From Progne subis subis (lineage: Eukaryota; Chordata; Aves; Passeriformes; Hirundinidae), in NCBI GenBank assembly GCA_022316685.1, contig JAKJHU010000065.1, positions 1,296,322 to 1,360,321 of the forward strand: a stretch of 64,000 nt of DNA, given 5' to 3'. Position 1 is the stretch's first letter, and each line of letters starts with the position of its first letter. Under the pieces are notes generated by a model. It ran no database searches, was not told where the DNA came from, and saw nothing but the letters and a program-made list of their open reading frames with translations. A program made the position numbers and the translations under genes. Of the stretch, positions 46,751 through 59,720 are shown piece by piece.

Positions 46751-48399
46751 AAAGATAGAAGGAGTTATCTTCTCCATTGGTTTGCTAGTGATATCCAAGC
46801 ACACCACAAAAACTCAGGAATTAGAAAGCAAGGATCCTGACAACCCCAGATACCCCATGTCCCTGTGTGTCCCACCCACCTGAAACCACCTGAGCTCTTG
46901 CCCTCCACAGGATCTCTTTTGTAGAGAGACCCTCTGCATACTGCTCCTTCCCCCTCCTCGCCTTCGTGCCTGGAAACTGATCCCCACTTCAACTCTAAAT
47001 AGCAAAAAGAAAAGGAAAGCCTGTAGACTGGGTCTTTTGTACAGCAAAGCAGCTTAGGGGCCTCCCAGGGACTTGCAGCTTGTAAGAGGGAAGGGCTGGG
47101 AGATGGAGGGAGGTAGGGGGTGGCTCTGCTCTCCTCCACAGACAGTGAAACTCAGACCTGCTTTTGGTCTGCTCCTTGCAAAGTCTTTTTTGTCCACCTT
47201 CCTTCCTTCTCCCCCACCCCGGCTTGACATTGTGGATCAGCTTTGGGGGACTAGGATCTTTTCAGTTCCTGCAATGGATTTAATTCCTGGAACGTGTGTC
47301 CTGTTCCCTGCTCTCATGCTGAATCAGGAAAGCATTCACCAAAACAAAAGCGAAATCTCCCTCCTAGGGGCAATCAGGAAAAGGGGTCCCTGCAGTGGTC
47401 TCTGGTTTGAAGACAAAAGGTTCCTTGGGCTATAGACAAGAGGGTTAGTGTCACCATGGATTATAGAAACAGCTGTGGAAGAAGGATTAGCCACCACCTG
47501 TGTGACAAAGGCCACAGGTCTCCAGTCCCAGGGCCAGCAGGATGCATGGCAGATGCTTTGCGCTACCTGTCTGCCTGAGCTTGGCTCTCAAGGTGCTTTC
47601 TTTATTTTCAACTTGCCCCCCTCAAATGCAAAGGCTAGGAAGAGCCAGATTTGCCTCGACTCAGGTTTGGACAATCTCAGCCTCTTTTAATTCGGATTGA
47701 CCGCTTCCCTCTTTCCTGCAGTCCAACCCCTCTTTGGCTGTGGGCTGTAGGAAATGTCTTGGTGTGGTGAGCACACTCAGGCAGAGCAATGTTGGGTACG
47801 GGGCAGGAACAGACGCTGCTGCTGCTGCCACCCAGGCACTGAGCTGCTCCTCCTGCAGCAGCTTGGTCTGCCATGGGACACTGGCTTTATTAAAGCCTCT
47901 TGACCTGAAGGGAAATTGCTACACCTTTTAAGTGCTCTGTAATGTCCTGCTTGTTGGGGTGTCCATGCAGCACCCCATCCATCCCTTTAGCCCTTCTGGG
48001 CTCAAGCTTCGTCCTCTGCAAAACAGCCATAGTGTAGACCTGCCCTCTGGCATGGAACTTGAAAAGCTAAAATCATTACCAGTTTTGAGACATTCAGCTA
48101 TTTTAGTGAACTCTATTGAAAAGCTTTTTAGGAGACTAATAATCCTACCTCCCTAGCAGAGATTGAATAATGTGCAGTAAATCCTGCCTCAGGCTTTGTG
48201 CACTGAACAACACTGTGGAAAAGCCTTGTGAGACTTTTTGCTAAGAGTGCAATGTCTGTCCTGTGCGTGGGATGAACGAGGGTCCCCTGGAAAATAGCTC
48301 AGCTGTGGAATAAACACTAAACTTGCTGCAACCAGATTGTTTTGGGCAATTTCATGTATATATGCATGTTTTGTTCTGTACCAGTCACTTATACAGTCC
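46751..48399. other. Intergenic between two CR1 fragments
   Basis: No gene is recognised. The two CR1 pieces are in the same orientation but are too different in decay to be assumed parts of one insertion. Confidence 0.35.
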
Positions 48400-48640
48400 T
48401 TTTTGTCAAAAAGGTTTTGAGTTAAACTTTCAACAAAAAACCTCACCAGTAGGGTAATCCAACACTGGAACTGTCTGCCCAGGAAGGCTGAGGGGTCTCC
48501 ATCCTTGGAGATACTCAGAACCTGATGAGACGTGGCACAAATCAACCTGCTGGAGCTGGCTCCTCTTTGAGCCAGGTGGTCGGATGTGGTCTCCAGAGGC
48601 TCCTGCCAACTTCAATTGTTCTTTAATTTTTAAAAAGCTG
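48400..48640 (+). mobile_element. CR1 LINE 3' end fragment, sense orientation
   Basis: The sequence follows the CR1 3' tail closely: AACACTGGAACTGTCTGCCC, GGGGTCTCCATCCTTGGAGA, TACTCAGAACC, CAACCTGCTGGAGCTGGCTC and GATGTGGTCTCCAGAGGCTC, then CTGCCAACTTCAATTGTTC. The terminal short tandem repeat of CR1 has decayed to TTCTTTAATTTTT. Such 3' fragments are the commonest repeats in bird genomes. Confidence 0.82.
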
Positions 48641-50154
48641 TAGAAGGATGATTTAGTCTCTGAATGTCAGGACACAAGGTTTGCCATGGGAACTGACCAT
48701 CCAGCTGCAAAAGCATGGAGCCTGCAACCCCTTGAGCTGAAGGCAAGGAGAAACCCTGCTACTCACAGAGCATGAAAAGCCTCTTTGCTTCTTCTATTCA
48801 GCCAAGAGAAAAAGACAGTAGTGGCGGCCTGAATTATGGCACTTTTGGGTTTTTCCTGTTGCTGACAATAACGAGGGGCAGCATTAGTTTCCAGGCAACT
48901 GATTTGGTGTCTTTCCAAAGGCCTCTGGCAGTGGGGTTTCTCACTGAGGACCCTGTTTTCTTTCCTTCCCTTTGTAAGCATTAACTTTCACCTAAATTGC
49001 ACTCCACTCTCCTGGTTTCAGGTTTTTTGACATCCTTGCCTTTGATTTTCAGATCCTCAGCGTTCTTTTTTAAACAGGGGCTCTCCTCGTGGAAACTCCC
49101 AAAGTGGGTGAATCTGCAGGGACAGCAACACCAAGAGAGTGTGGCAGAGATTAAAAACTGGGCAGGTGAGGGTGGCAGAAGACACAGCATAAGGTACAGC
49201 CACAGAGAAGGGCATGTGAACTTGGTGCTTCTTGTAATCTGGAGTGATAAGACCAAAGGAGAAAGACTGGGGAACTGGGATCAGCACACAACTTTGACAG
49301 ACCTTCATGTCTGCAAACATAAAAATGCTACAAACCACTCAAAACAGATTTATCTGAACTTAACCAAGTCCTCACCTTGGATGGTGGTGCTGCTGCAGCA
49401 GTTCCTAAGGCAAGAGGCACCCACGATGTTGCTAAATGCCACAGCATATTCCGTGCTGAAACTGCGGCTACCTCACTGCTGAGCCTGCGGCTTCTGAAGG
49501 AGAATAAAAACATCGGTCTTTACCAGATAAAGCTCAATAAAGCTGGGTATTTCCAAGAACAAAGGAAATTAAATTCTCCAGACTGCACTGTAGAAGTGAC
49601 CCCCAATGTTCTGTGGCCCAAACCCGTGTAGAATTGTAGATATAATTCTTTTAGGCATAGAGACTTGACTTCTTAGAATCCGAATCTTTTTCCTGGAACT
49701 TTACTTTTAGTCTTTAAAATGGAAAATTCCAGAAGAGAAGGAAGAACTTACAGGTTTCTAGAAATATCAGGGATCAGCTGTTTCCTAGCAGAAGGCATGC
49801 CAGGAGCCAAAGGTGACCCCAGTACAGGCTCTGCCCTCACCAGCCAGGGCCCTCTTGGGTTACACTCACAACCTGGGAAGAGGGGGAACTGGAGCTGGGA
49901 ATCAGAATGTTCAGATCAACCCCAGGGAAGCAGCAAACATACCATTTCATAGAACATGAAATGAGATCCAACAGGGAAGAGGAGAGGGAAGGTGGAGGGG
50001 GATCCATTATTCATGAAGGCAACAGTAGTACAACAGAGCTTGCACAGACCCATGCAGCGCTGGATAAGGTTACCGCAGAAACAAGGGTTGGTAATGGTAT
50101 GCCAAAGCTCTGCTTCTTGGGTGTAGAAAGCAGAGAGGCATTGAGTCCTTAGTT
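48641..50154. other. Intergenic, no gene recognised
   Basis: The frame at 48997-49482 is open but shows no family likeness or splice context. Confidence 0.35.
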
Positions 50155-50450
50155 TTCCTTCCCTTCCCTTCCCTTCCCTTCCCTTCCCTTCCCTTCCCTT
50201 CCCTTCCCTTCCCTTCCCTTCCCTTCCCTTCCCTTCCCTTCCCTTCCCTTCCCTTCCCTTCCCTTCCCTTCCCTTCCCTCCTTCCCTTCCCTTCCCTTCC
50301 CTTCCCTTCCCTTCCCTTCCCTTCCCTTCCCTTCCCTTCCTTCCCTTCCCTTCCCTTCCCTTCCCTTCCTTCCTTCCCTTCCCTTCCCTTCCCTTCCCTT
50401 CCCTTCCCTTCCCTTCCCTTCTCTTCCTTCCCTTCCCTTCCCTTCCCTTC
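50155..50450. repeat. (CCCTT)n pentanucleotide microsatellite, about 296 bp
   Basis: CCCTT units run almost unbroken, with short phase-shifting interruptions near 50279, 50340, 50367 and 50421. The complementary strand is pure purine (GGGAA). An open frame on the - strand through it (49916-50596) is only the repeat read as Arg-Glu-Gly-Lys-Gly. Confidence 0.97.
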
Positions 50451-53379
50451 AGATAATGCTCTCCTGGGGTATATGACATCAGAAACAAACTTCCTAGGAA
50501 AGCTCTATTCATGGTCCTTTGAGGAAGATTTGGGAAGTTAGGAACCTGTAGAGCACAGGAGGAGGGAGAAGCAGATCCCAGAGAGATGGCAGACAAGTGA
50601 GATCAAAGTTCTCCTCCTCCCACCAAGGCTGATCCTGATTTTCCTCAACAGGAAAATTCCATCAGGGCTTCGTGCTTGTCTCAAATAACAGCACGTGTTT
50701 GCTACGGCTCTATGGTTTCTCACAAAGCAATGTGTTATTTTGTTTTGTTGGGTTTTGTTTTGTATTTTCTGCTTGCTGCTTTCTCTTTCTTCTCCTTGCA
50801 ACCAGAGCTGCTGGCTCCTGTCTGGCGGGCTGGCTGTGGGACACCATTTGCAGGTGGATGGGTGAGCAGGTACCTGTGAAATGCCGACTGTTACAACATG
50901 GAGGACATATCCCAGCAGCTGTCCTGAGGAATTAAACATCCCTGATTGTTTGGACAGGAAACTGAGCTCTGGCTTTGCAGTGCTTGGCTTGGAAGCATCC
51001 TGAGAGTAAAAAAGCGAGTGAGCCACAGTCGTGGGTTGATTCGCAGAAGAAGCAAATATATATATATATATATATTATAGCTCGTGGCGACATCACCTGC
51101 AGTGGTTTCTGGGGCTACTTAAACTGTGTATGATGGGCTAACTCTAGCCCTTCTTTCAGGCAATAGTGGTGGCTGTTACCTGCATCACTGTTACTGCTGG
51201 AACTCAATCAGGTGTGTGGGGCAAGGAGGGGATTGTTTCCTGGGCACTTGGTGGTGTGTATATACAACACAGGTGGCAGGTAGGACAAACAGTGGGGGCA
51301 TTTTGCTTAAAGTGGTACATTCCTGCTCACCTTTTGGTTGATGTGCAGGGGAGAGGCAATGGGGAGAGGATCATCTATTAAAAACACAATCAGATGTGGA
51401 ATGTGAATATGGATGGTGGGCTATGATCCAGGGGGAAAAAAATTCGACCACTCACTGGAATGCTTTTGTTTTGCCTTGAATAGAAGCAGATCAGAAATCC
51501 TGGAGGTAGTAGAAAATTAAGTATTTCCTACCCTGGGCAGCTTGTGCAGGGCAGATATGTGTGCAGGCTTGTGCAGTGAAGGTAATCCCTCCACTCAGCA
51601 GCTGAGGAGGCAGCAGCAGCTTTCGCCAGTAAGCTCACACGGTGGCCCTGGGATTGTGACACCCCTCTAGGGGCCACTTTGATGGACTAGAGCACGGGCT
51701 GAATCAGGCCCTTGTGCAAAAAGAGCTCTTCCTCAGCTGAGGGAGGCTTTGCAGGATCAGACCCTGCTGGTGCTGCAGGAGGTGCTGACACCAAATCAGT
51801 GCATGTCATCGCCAGGCTGTGCCTGGAGGGACGTATGGCTTGAGCACGCTTGACTTGGACCGTGTCCCATGTATAGTACTAGGGCTGCCAGGCACTGCAG
51901 CCAGAACATTTAGTGCTCACCTGGAATACATTGCATGATATATTTAGAATGCTTTTTTTTTTTTTTTTCATTGTTTTTAATTGCATTCAGCTTTTTTGAT
52001 ATTTCTGCCGGTGGTCGGCCACATGGTTTTGCAAAATAAAGCCACCATTGAGCAGCATGTGGGCCCCGTGTCTGCCTGTGAGCCACGTCCCATCTGGCTG
52101 TAATTACTAGCTTCACATCAGCAGAAGAGTGTAATATTTAAACATAAATGTTTGATGTTTGCATAGCAAACCTCAGGATGGAAAGCTCTTGATAATCAGC
52201 CTGCAGGGAGGAGGTGGGCTTGCTGCAGGTGAGCACTGAGGTGTGTGGGATGTAGCAAGATTTTGTGGGGTTTTATGGGGATAGAGAGAAGAGCAACACT
52301 GAATTCAGAAGCCCTTCATGCCTTGCTCTGGGAAGAAGCCTCACACAGCACGGTAATCCTCATTCTCAGGCAGGTGGGCTACAAGCCATGTGGAGCAGTG
52401 TGGTGCAGGACAGATGACCCCGCCAGGGATCTCCCATCTCATCCCACTCAGAACATGTAAGGAGGTCACTGAAGCTTGCAAAATGGTAGAAGAGCTCGTG
52501 AAATCAATACAGGCTCCTTGCCCTGAGAGTAACCATCAGGATGGATAAACACCCTCGTTAGGTTTTAGCAGCTCAGGCACCAGCTATGCCTGGAGGGCAA
52601 GGAGCTGGAGCCAAACTCACAGAAACATGGACAACCTATTATGCTGCCCCCCCAGAATTAAGATTGAGACCACAGCAAGCATTAGCCACCTTCTCTGGCA
52701 GAGATAAGACCCAACCCACAGCACCCTTCCAAAGAACCTTCCCCTGCTTGCAGTGGACACAGCGTGAGATCTCTTGTGCATGGCACTTTGCTTCCCTGCC
52801 CTTCAATCCCAAACCTTTGGGGAAGGAAAACAACAAGCTTGTACTTCACCCTGCTCCAATTGGGACGACAAGTGAGAAAACAGCTTCATCTGCTCCCAGG
52901 CACCTCTGGAAGGTGACAGACACGTGCTGCCTGCAGCATCCTCTGTTTAGCATTTAGGTCCAAGCACGACCGTGCACCACCCAGCCAAATGAGCGTCCTG
53001 GAGCTGCTGGCCCCTGTGCCACCTCCTGTAGGGTACACAGTGCCCTTGCTTTGTTCCTGACAGAGAAGAAAATCCATGCCTGGAGATGGCTTTCATTCAT
53101 AATGCCATCATGGGACTAGCAGCTGGCTCTTCCTGAGCTTGTCCAGACAAGGTTCAACCTGTCACAACTTGTCATTTTATAAGTGCAGGAGGCTAGAGCC
53201 TAGGATAACAGGATAATAATAGGATAACAAATGCCTCCTCACTGTCTCCGGGGGTTTGGGGACCTATTCCCTGCAGCTTGAAAACCCAAGGTGAGCCAGC
53301 CCTACTGTCGTCACTGCCTCTGAGGAGCATTGCTCATCTCGACAAACTTTAAAGCTGCATCCTGACAGACCAAAATAAA
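50451..53379. other. Intergenic, no gene recognised
   Basis: A T run occurs at 51952-51969. No credible exon or repeat family was recognised. Confidence 0.35.
51056..51075. repeat. (TA)n dinucleotide repeat
   Basis: An alternating TA run is directly visible. Confidence 0.85.
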
Positions 53380-53600
53380 TCAATCAATAAATAAATCGTC
53401 CATCTCGTCGACTGGATTCTGCAGTTTATTTCCTCGGCGCTGATGAAAAATAGTTGGATGCTTAGTAGCTTCATGAGACTAATTATGATAAACGGCCCCA
53501 TCGCTGCTAATATCCGGACATTAATTCCCAGATGGAGCTGCAGAAAATGTCAGGAATGGAAATGTCAGCTCTCTAAAAGGACCTGGCAGGTATTGAATTG
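53380..53600. other. Possible conserved non-coding element
   Basis: After a short AAATAAATCAATCAATAAAT tract comes non-repetitive sequence with GCGCTGATGAAAAATAGTTG, GAGACTAATTATGATAAACG and CTGCTAATATCCGGACATTA. These are mixed homeodomain-like words in otherwise ordinary DNA. Confidence 0.3.
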
Positions 53601-56600
53601 GGGACTGGAACGTCAGCAGAGGAGGGAGCAGGGGGAGATCTGGGAATTAGCAGGATGTCGGTACATATTTGGAAGCTATAATTCCTCTCACTTGGTTGCC
53701 CAGTTCCTCCCAGCAATGCCACGACCACAGCTTTCTACAGATTTTGCCTTCTCTGAGCTCTGATCCCTGTACTGAGGCAAAAGATTAGCACTCACTAAGC
53801 AGGTGACAATTTCTTTGGGCAGAAGAAGCTCAGCTTTAAGATTCAGGAGTCTCCTTCCCACTGGGATCCCCAGAAATATCATCGGCTCTGCCAGATGGAC
53901 GCACCAGGAATTCCCTTTACACCAGGTGTGGGGCAGGCAGGCTGAGAGGACATGAAAGGTCACCCCCAAACTCTGCTCCCATTCTCCTCTGGGTTTCATA
54001 TCTGCATTCACATTTACACTGCTACAATTACCAGTTGAATACAAAAACATGATGGAAAATAGCAAAAAAACCCTATTGGGGGTTTTGTTCTGGTTTTGGG
54101 GGTTTTTTGTTTGTTTGTTTGTTTCTGGGGTTTTTTGTTCACTCTCCACAAACAGTTTAAAATAGTTTCTTGTATTTAAAAACCTATGGAGAATATTCCC
54201 TGCCAAGTGAGAGGTACTTCAAGAGTAGATGGACCAGCCAGACAAATGGCATGAATGCCCAACTATTGACAACAATGTGTCAGTGATGGCAGGAAGTCAG
54301 GCTGTCACCTGGTGCAATAAATCAGCTGATGACCTAGTTCAAGAATCTCTGTTTTGAAGCCATTTTAAATCAAAAAATGTTGGGTTGTCCTCTCATGGTG
54401 CAAAGACATGGATTGGTTCTGCTGCTCTGTTCAGCCTGCTGGCTCAGGCCCTGTTTGTACAGCATGTGAAACAGCGGTGTTCACATGATGATCTATTCCA
54501 GCTTTTGGCACATGCTTTCCAGTGGAAAAATCTGAACAGGTTGGGGATTCCTTGATCAGATGCCAGTTGGTTAAAAGAAAGGCTTTTCACAGGAGTCTGT
54601 TTGTCAGCAAAGGCTGGAATTTTAGCCCAAAGCCAGATCATTTCAACATTTACCTGCTGAGAGGAGATTTAACACTGAGCCTGGTGGGTCTGGTTCAGAC
54701 TGCAGATTTGAACCAGAACTCTCCACAGCCCCCAGCAAGTTCTCTTGTAGTAGGGAGCCAAGATGCCTCCATCTCTCATGAAAAGCTTGAAGTTCCTCTG
54801 GAAGCTTCAGGGAAATTTTCTAGCCTTTCTATAAGGAGGCAAGTAATGGGGAAGTAGCTACACCATATTTGCTGCGGAGCTTCAGGGCTCCAAACCTCCT
54901 GTGTATGTTCTGACAGATGATCTGTCATCTGCATGAAATCTGGCCATTGATTTGTTGGGACTTCTGAGAAATCTAAGGGTCTAGCTCCAGGGGATTTGAG
55001 AGCCAGAGGGTGGGATACTTGGGAGCACCTCTGCCACTAACACTCCCTAGAATCAAGGTGCCTATAAAGTACATATGGGCTCTTCTGGGAACAATCTCCC
55101 AACTTACTGGGAGCTTGCTGGCTGACAGGCTCTTTCTGTCAGCAGCCCCATGGAGAACAGCAGCATTGCATTTGAGGCAGGTCTGGCCAAATCAGCTGAA
55201 CCAGTTCTGCAGAAATGGCTGCTGCAAGCTCCTCTGCCCACCGCTGCCGAGATCTCATCACTGAGGCTTGTTTATCTTCTCCATCCCCACTGCTCCCTGC
55301 CTGCTCAAGCTTGGCCCTGGTAATCCTCACTGTCATCTTCCTCCTCCTGGACAGCCCCATGCTTTTTGTGTGTCTTTCTTGAGGCAGTAACCTCTGCCTG
55401 CAAATTCCCTGGGGAAGCCTGGCCGGTGTGATCTCCAATGTGAGAGAACACACTGGGGAGATGATGTACTGTGGCACAGTGGTGGAGATGAAGGATAAAG
55501 TTAACTAACAGGAATGTCACTATCGGAGTCAAAGTCTCATTTGCTTCCTGGAGCAAAAACTGGCTGGAAAGCACAGAACTTGCAGCTACAAACTGTTCAC
55601 TGGTCCCAGCCTGACTGAACTCAAGGTAACAGCCTTGCGTCAAGAGCTGTTGAAAGTAGCAGGAATATAATCTGGCTTGATATCACCTCCCCAGAATCAA
55701 CCTGCCCCTTCAGGAGAAGTGCAGAGGAAACAAGAAGCCAGATCTTGTCCTGACTCTCCCTGCTTTATGACTTTCTCAGGGTTTTGTTCTTGGGGTTCGA
55801 TCTGAGGACTTTCTGTCAAATGTACTGTTAGCATTGTCAACATGTGGTGTTTTACTCTAGATTAATGCTGTATCTTGTGTGTGGGAACACATGTAGGTGT
55901 GGAGACAGAGAAATCTAGGGCCTTATTCTCTAGTGGCCTTGTGCTTTTAAAGATCATTTACACCTTCAGCAAAATGTGTGTGGGGTGGGTATGGAAACAC
56001 TGCTAAATCTGATGGGGCCTGCCACCCACGGTAGGGGGTAGGTGCAAGTGATGGAACAAAACAACCAGCACATCATCTCCAAGGTCCACAGAAGTCGGGA
56101 TTTTTGCTATTTTATTCTTCCTCCCATAACTAAGGGAAGGCTGTTCTCTGTAGAAGCGAGATTTGGTGTGATATGGGGTTTTCTGGGCTATTGGATTGGG
56201 ATAGATGCAGGAGAGCCAAATGAGTGAAAAGAAAGAGTGCATCAGGAAAAGTGGCTCCAACAGCTCAGACCATGTATAAGAAAAGCTAGGCTCTTCAGTC
56301 AGAAAAGAGCCTCAGAGACAGAATGGGCCACTAGCATGTTTCACATATTTCTTCTTTCCAGTGCCAGCTCACATCTTAACACCTACTGAAAATGGTTTGA
56401 TTCTCATGTCTAGTAAGGGTGTGAAAGGAGAGTTCTCTCCCTCCCTGTGAATTCAGACTCTGCTAACCTTTGCTCATGCTTTCACTCCAGTGGTGTGACA
56501 GGACACAGGGAGAGTGGTACATTCCTTCTTCCAAAACAGCCTTGCACTAGGGAAAATACTGGGTAAGTCACTGACCAGTGTGCTTCAGTAGGGACTCAGG

Positions 56601-58480
56601 AACCTCTTCTTGGAGAACTGTTTTCTTGGGAACTCAGCATTGAATCTGTGACCTCAAAAGAGCCCATGGTAGAAAAGCAGCACTCGGAAGAACTGTCAGA
56701 AGAAAGATAACACTAAACCTTTTGTGCTGGCCTGGCCAGGGACAGGATCTCAGCTCAGACTGATAGGAGAAGGTGAAAACACAGAGATGCTCAGCTGTGC
56801 CACCCATCACCACTGCCACTTTGAACCCGCCCTTTGCAAGTGGGTAGGTAAGACGTTCCCCTGCTTGATCTTCCTGGGCTAAAGGAGCACCCATGGAAGC
56901 AGGACACAGTGCCAGCACATTCCACTGCAACAGCTGGGTGCAGGGCTCTGGAGAGCCAGAAAGGCCTTTTGAAGGCAGGTCAGGGAATGGATCAGACATG
57001 GCAGCACACAGAGAGCAGGTGGCTCACACACCTGTTTGCTTTCTGTCCTGGCCCAGTGGGTTTGTGAAGGCCCAGCCAGTCGAATCAGTGGGTCTTCCAC
57101 CACCTGACTTGCTGAACCATTTTGTGGTGAACTTTGAAACGAAGCCCAGCTGACCACAGGAAGAGCAAGACCTGCTGTGAATCCCAGCCCACTGCAGGGG
57201 GGATGAAGCCAGCATGAAACGGATGCATAATTTTCCTATGCAAAGGGCAACGGGGCTCCACCATTGTTTCCTCTCAATCAGAGAAGCCATCTGGGATGTG
57301 ACTCCAGGGAACTCCAGCAAGAGCTGTAATTATATCAAACATAATTGAGGCAAGCCAGCAGTGCTCCTTACTGAAATAAAATGATGAGGCCAGCAATATG
57401 ACAGAGGACATACACCTGGGAGTTTCTCCAGCATCTGCTGCTTTCAGTGGGGCTGGGAACAGTTCAGCATGGAGTGCAAATCCACCCAGAGACCTCCTTG
57501 TTGCATGGGGCTGATCCATGTGAACATCTTGCCAGCAGCTGAGCATTGTTGTGAGGGAGCTTGCTTATCTGGAGAAGCTTGTGATTCTTCTCTGAGGCTC
57601 TGCGTGCTGCACCTTTCCCTGTTCAAACCTCACATCCCCTCACTTGCAAATTTTTGGATGGCACAAATGCATCGCCACCCTTGACTTACCAGGCCCTTTA
57701 CCCCTGGCAGATACCCAGGCAGGGAGAGGAACCAGTGCTCTTCGCCTCTCCATGGCATACCCCCCATCCTGGTGCCTCTTTGCCTTACTCTCTGCCCCAC
57801 GCAAGGCCTAGTGGACATCTCTCGGGCCAGCCTGCCAGCTGTGTTGTCCTGCTCCTCTGGCCCTGCTTTCTAGGACTTGCACCTCTCCCAAGTGCACAGC
57901 TGGGAAGCAGCAGGACTTATTGTCAGCCAGGACAGCAGGCATTGGGGTCTCAAAAGAGCTACAAAGCAGCTCCTGCCCATCCACTGCCACAACACTCCTC
58001 CTGCAGGAGCTTCTACTTATCTCCTGTTTCATCCCTTCCTCCTCCTCCTCTGCCCTTTGTACTCCTTCACAGTAGATCTCTTACAGCTTGGGTTTTTTCT
58101 CTTTAAATTTCTTCCTCTCTGCTTTTCCACCTCCCTCCTCTCCCCCAAAATAATCCAAACCTGTTCTTCCTCACTCCCCCACAGGGCTGGCAGTGCTTGT
58201 CCCTTCCCTACCATTCCCTCTGTGGGGGACCAGCTTGTTGGGACCTGTTCAACAGGATTCGATGCCACTTTTCCTTCTGCAGGGATGACATGTTCTCCAT
58301 GGTGAGTAGTCCCCCATCCCCACCCAACACTTTTAGCTCAAGACTTTCATGGGTACACAGGGTTGATTTAGACAAGCCAAGGTGCAGCTCTACATCAGCA
58401 CCCTGCCTGCCTCCACTCGTTTTGGGAGTGGAATGGAGGAAGGGTCTGCTGGACCTTCCCGGTCAGTGGCCAGCAGGGTT
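53601..58480. other. Intergenic, no gene recognised
   Basis: A GTTT tract lies near 54098-54123. Frames on both strands are short and unconvincing. Confidence 0.35.
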
Positions 58481-58639
58481 AGCAGCCAGCTGGTGTGGAA
58501 GGTGGCACTGGGACAGCAGTAACCCAGCCCCTCGCCTTCCTCGCACGGGGAATGGGGGCTGTTCCCCGTGGCACTCGGAGGCTCCTTGCTGGGATGCCGA
58601 GCACCCGCACCCTGGGCTGGCAGCCCCAGCTGGAAGGCC

Positions 58640-58930
58640 CAGGTTGGTGGTGGCTCGGTGGCACTGCTCCACAGCCCTAGCCTCTGGTGGCAGATCCGCG
58701 TTTGCCCTAGAGTGGTGGCTCAGTGGCGACTCTGTAGTAGCAGGGACGGCTCTGTGGTGTCCCCGTGGTGGCTGGCAACTCAGAGACGCCAGTGGCAACT
58801 CCGTAGTGGTGACCCTCAGGTTGCTCCACGGGCTCTGCGATGTTCCTGCAGCCGCAGCTGAAGTGGCCCCGGGAGCTTTGCGGTGTCCCTGCGGTGGCTC
58901 TGAGGCGGCAGCGGAGGCTCTGCACAGCCC
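58640..58930. repeat. Degenerate GC-rich tandem repeat
   Basis: GTGGTGGCTC(G/A)GTGGC and GTGGTGGCTGGC recur near 58645, 58712 and 58764, followed by looser related text. The spacing of 67 and 52 bases shows no fixed period. On the - strand it reads as repeated Thr-Thr-Glu-(Ser/Leu)-Pro-Leu phrases, which explains the long frame there. Confidence 0.5.
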
Positions 58931-59480
58931 CGCGATGGCAGCTGCAGGCTGGGGCAGACCCCGCTTCCCCAGGAGAGCGCTCTCCCCCGCCTCGGGCGTG
59001 GCGTTGCCGGGCCCGCGCTGCCCCGCGCCTCCTCCGGACCAGCCCAACGGTCCGCGCGGGGGGGAACGGCAGCCCCCAGCCGGAGCCTCTGCCCGCCCCT
59101 GCTCCCGTGGCAACGCGTGCGGCGCCGGGGCGGACTCGGGTCGGTCGGGGCGGACTCGGGTCGCTCGGTGCGTACCGCCCGCAGGCAGGGCCGAGCGGGG
59201 CGTCCGCGGCCCCCAGAGCGGGGCTGCGGGCTCCGAGGAGGGGCTCGGGGCTGGGGCGGGCCGGGCCGGGCCGGGAGGGCGGAGGGCGCGCGGGTGTGAC
59301 TCGTGAGGGAGTCCCCTCGTGCTTTCTGGACGCTGGAAGTGGCGGGCAGGGCCAGGGTTCCTCGGAGCATTGGAAGCGGGGTGACCCCGCCGCTGGTGCA
59401 CAGGGTAGGCGCTGGGTGCTGCTTCTGGCACCGCCATCTCCACACGTCGCCCGTTAACAGCCCCTGGGGCTGCTCCTCCC
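58930..59480. promoter_or_regulatory. Strong CpG island, likely promoter
   Basis: CpG-dense sequence contains a 20 bp direct repeat (CGGACTCGGG at 59131 and 59151) and GGGCCGGGCCGGGCCGGGAG near 59255. It may drive a + strand gene whose exon-like frames appear from 62.5 kb, or one to the left. The direction is not shown by the sequence. Confidence 0.45.
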
Positions 59481-59589
59481 GCGCCCCGGGGGTCTTTCAG
59501 AAATGAAACCAACAGCAGCGTTTGTTTCATCCGTGTTGCGCTTCGTGAATGTCACACACCCTGTTGGAGTCACGGTGCAAATGCTTGGC

Positions 59590-59720
59590 GGGGTGTCCTG
59601 CGGCGCCCACCGTGGCTGTAAGCCCGGGCCGTGCCGCTGCGCCCCGGCTGTAAGGAGCGCCGCCGGCCGCCACCCGCCTGTGCCGCTCCCCCCGCTCCGG
59701 GCGGGCTTGCGTGGTGCTTT
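59590..59720. promoter_or_regulatory. CpG-rich patch, right part of the island
   Basis: CpG density rises again (GGCGCCCACC, GAGCGCCGCCGGCCGCCACC), separated by about 100 bp of ordinary sequence. A TGTAAGG donor-like site lies near 59649 on the + strand. Confidence 0.35.

Noticed and set aside
49916..50596. 226-codon frame on the - strand
   Set aside because: Most of it is the GGGAA repeat read as a five-residue Arg/Glu/Gly/Lys/Gly cycle.
58197..59530. Open frames of 369 (+) and 355 (-) codons
   Set aside because: They cover a degenerate GC-rich repeat and a CpG island. Both strands are open together and no domain is visible.
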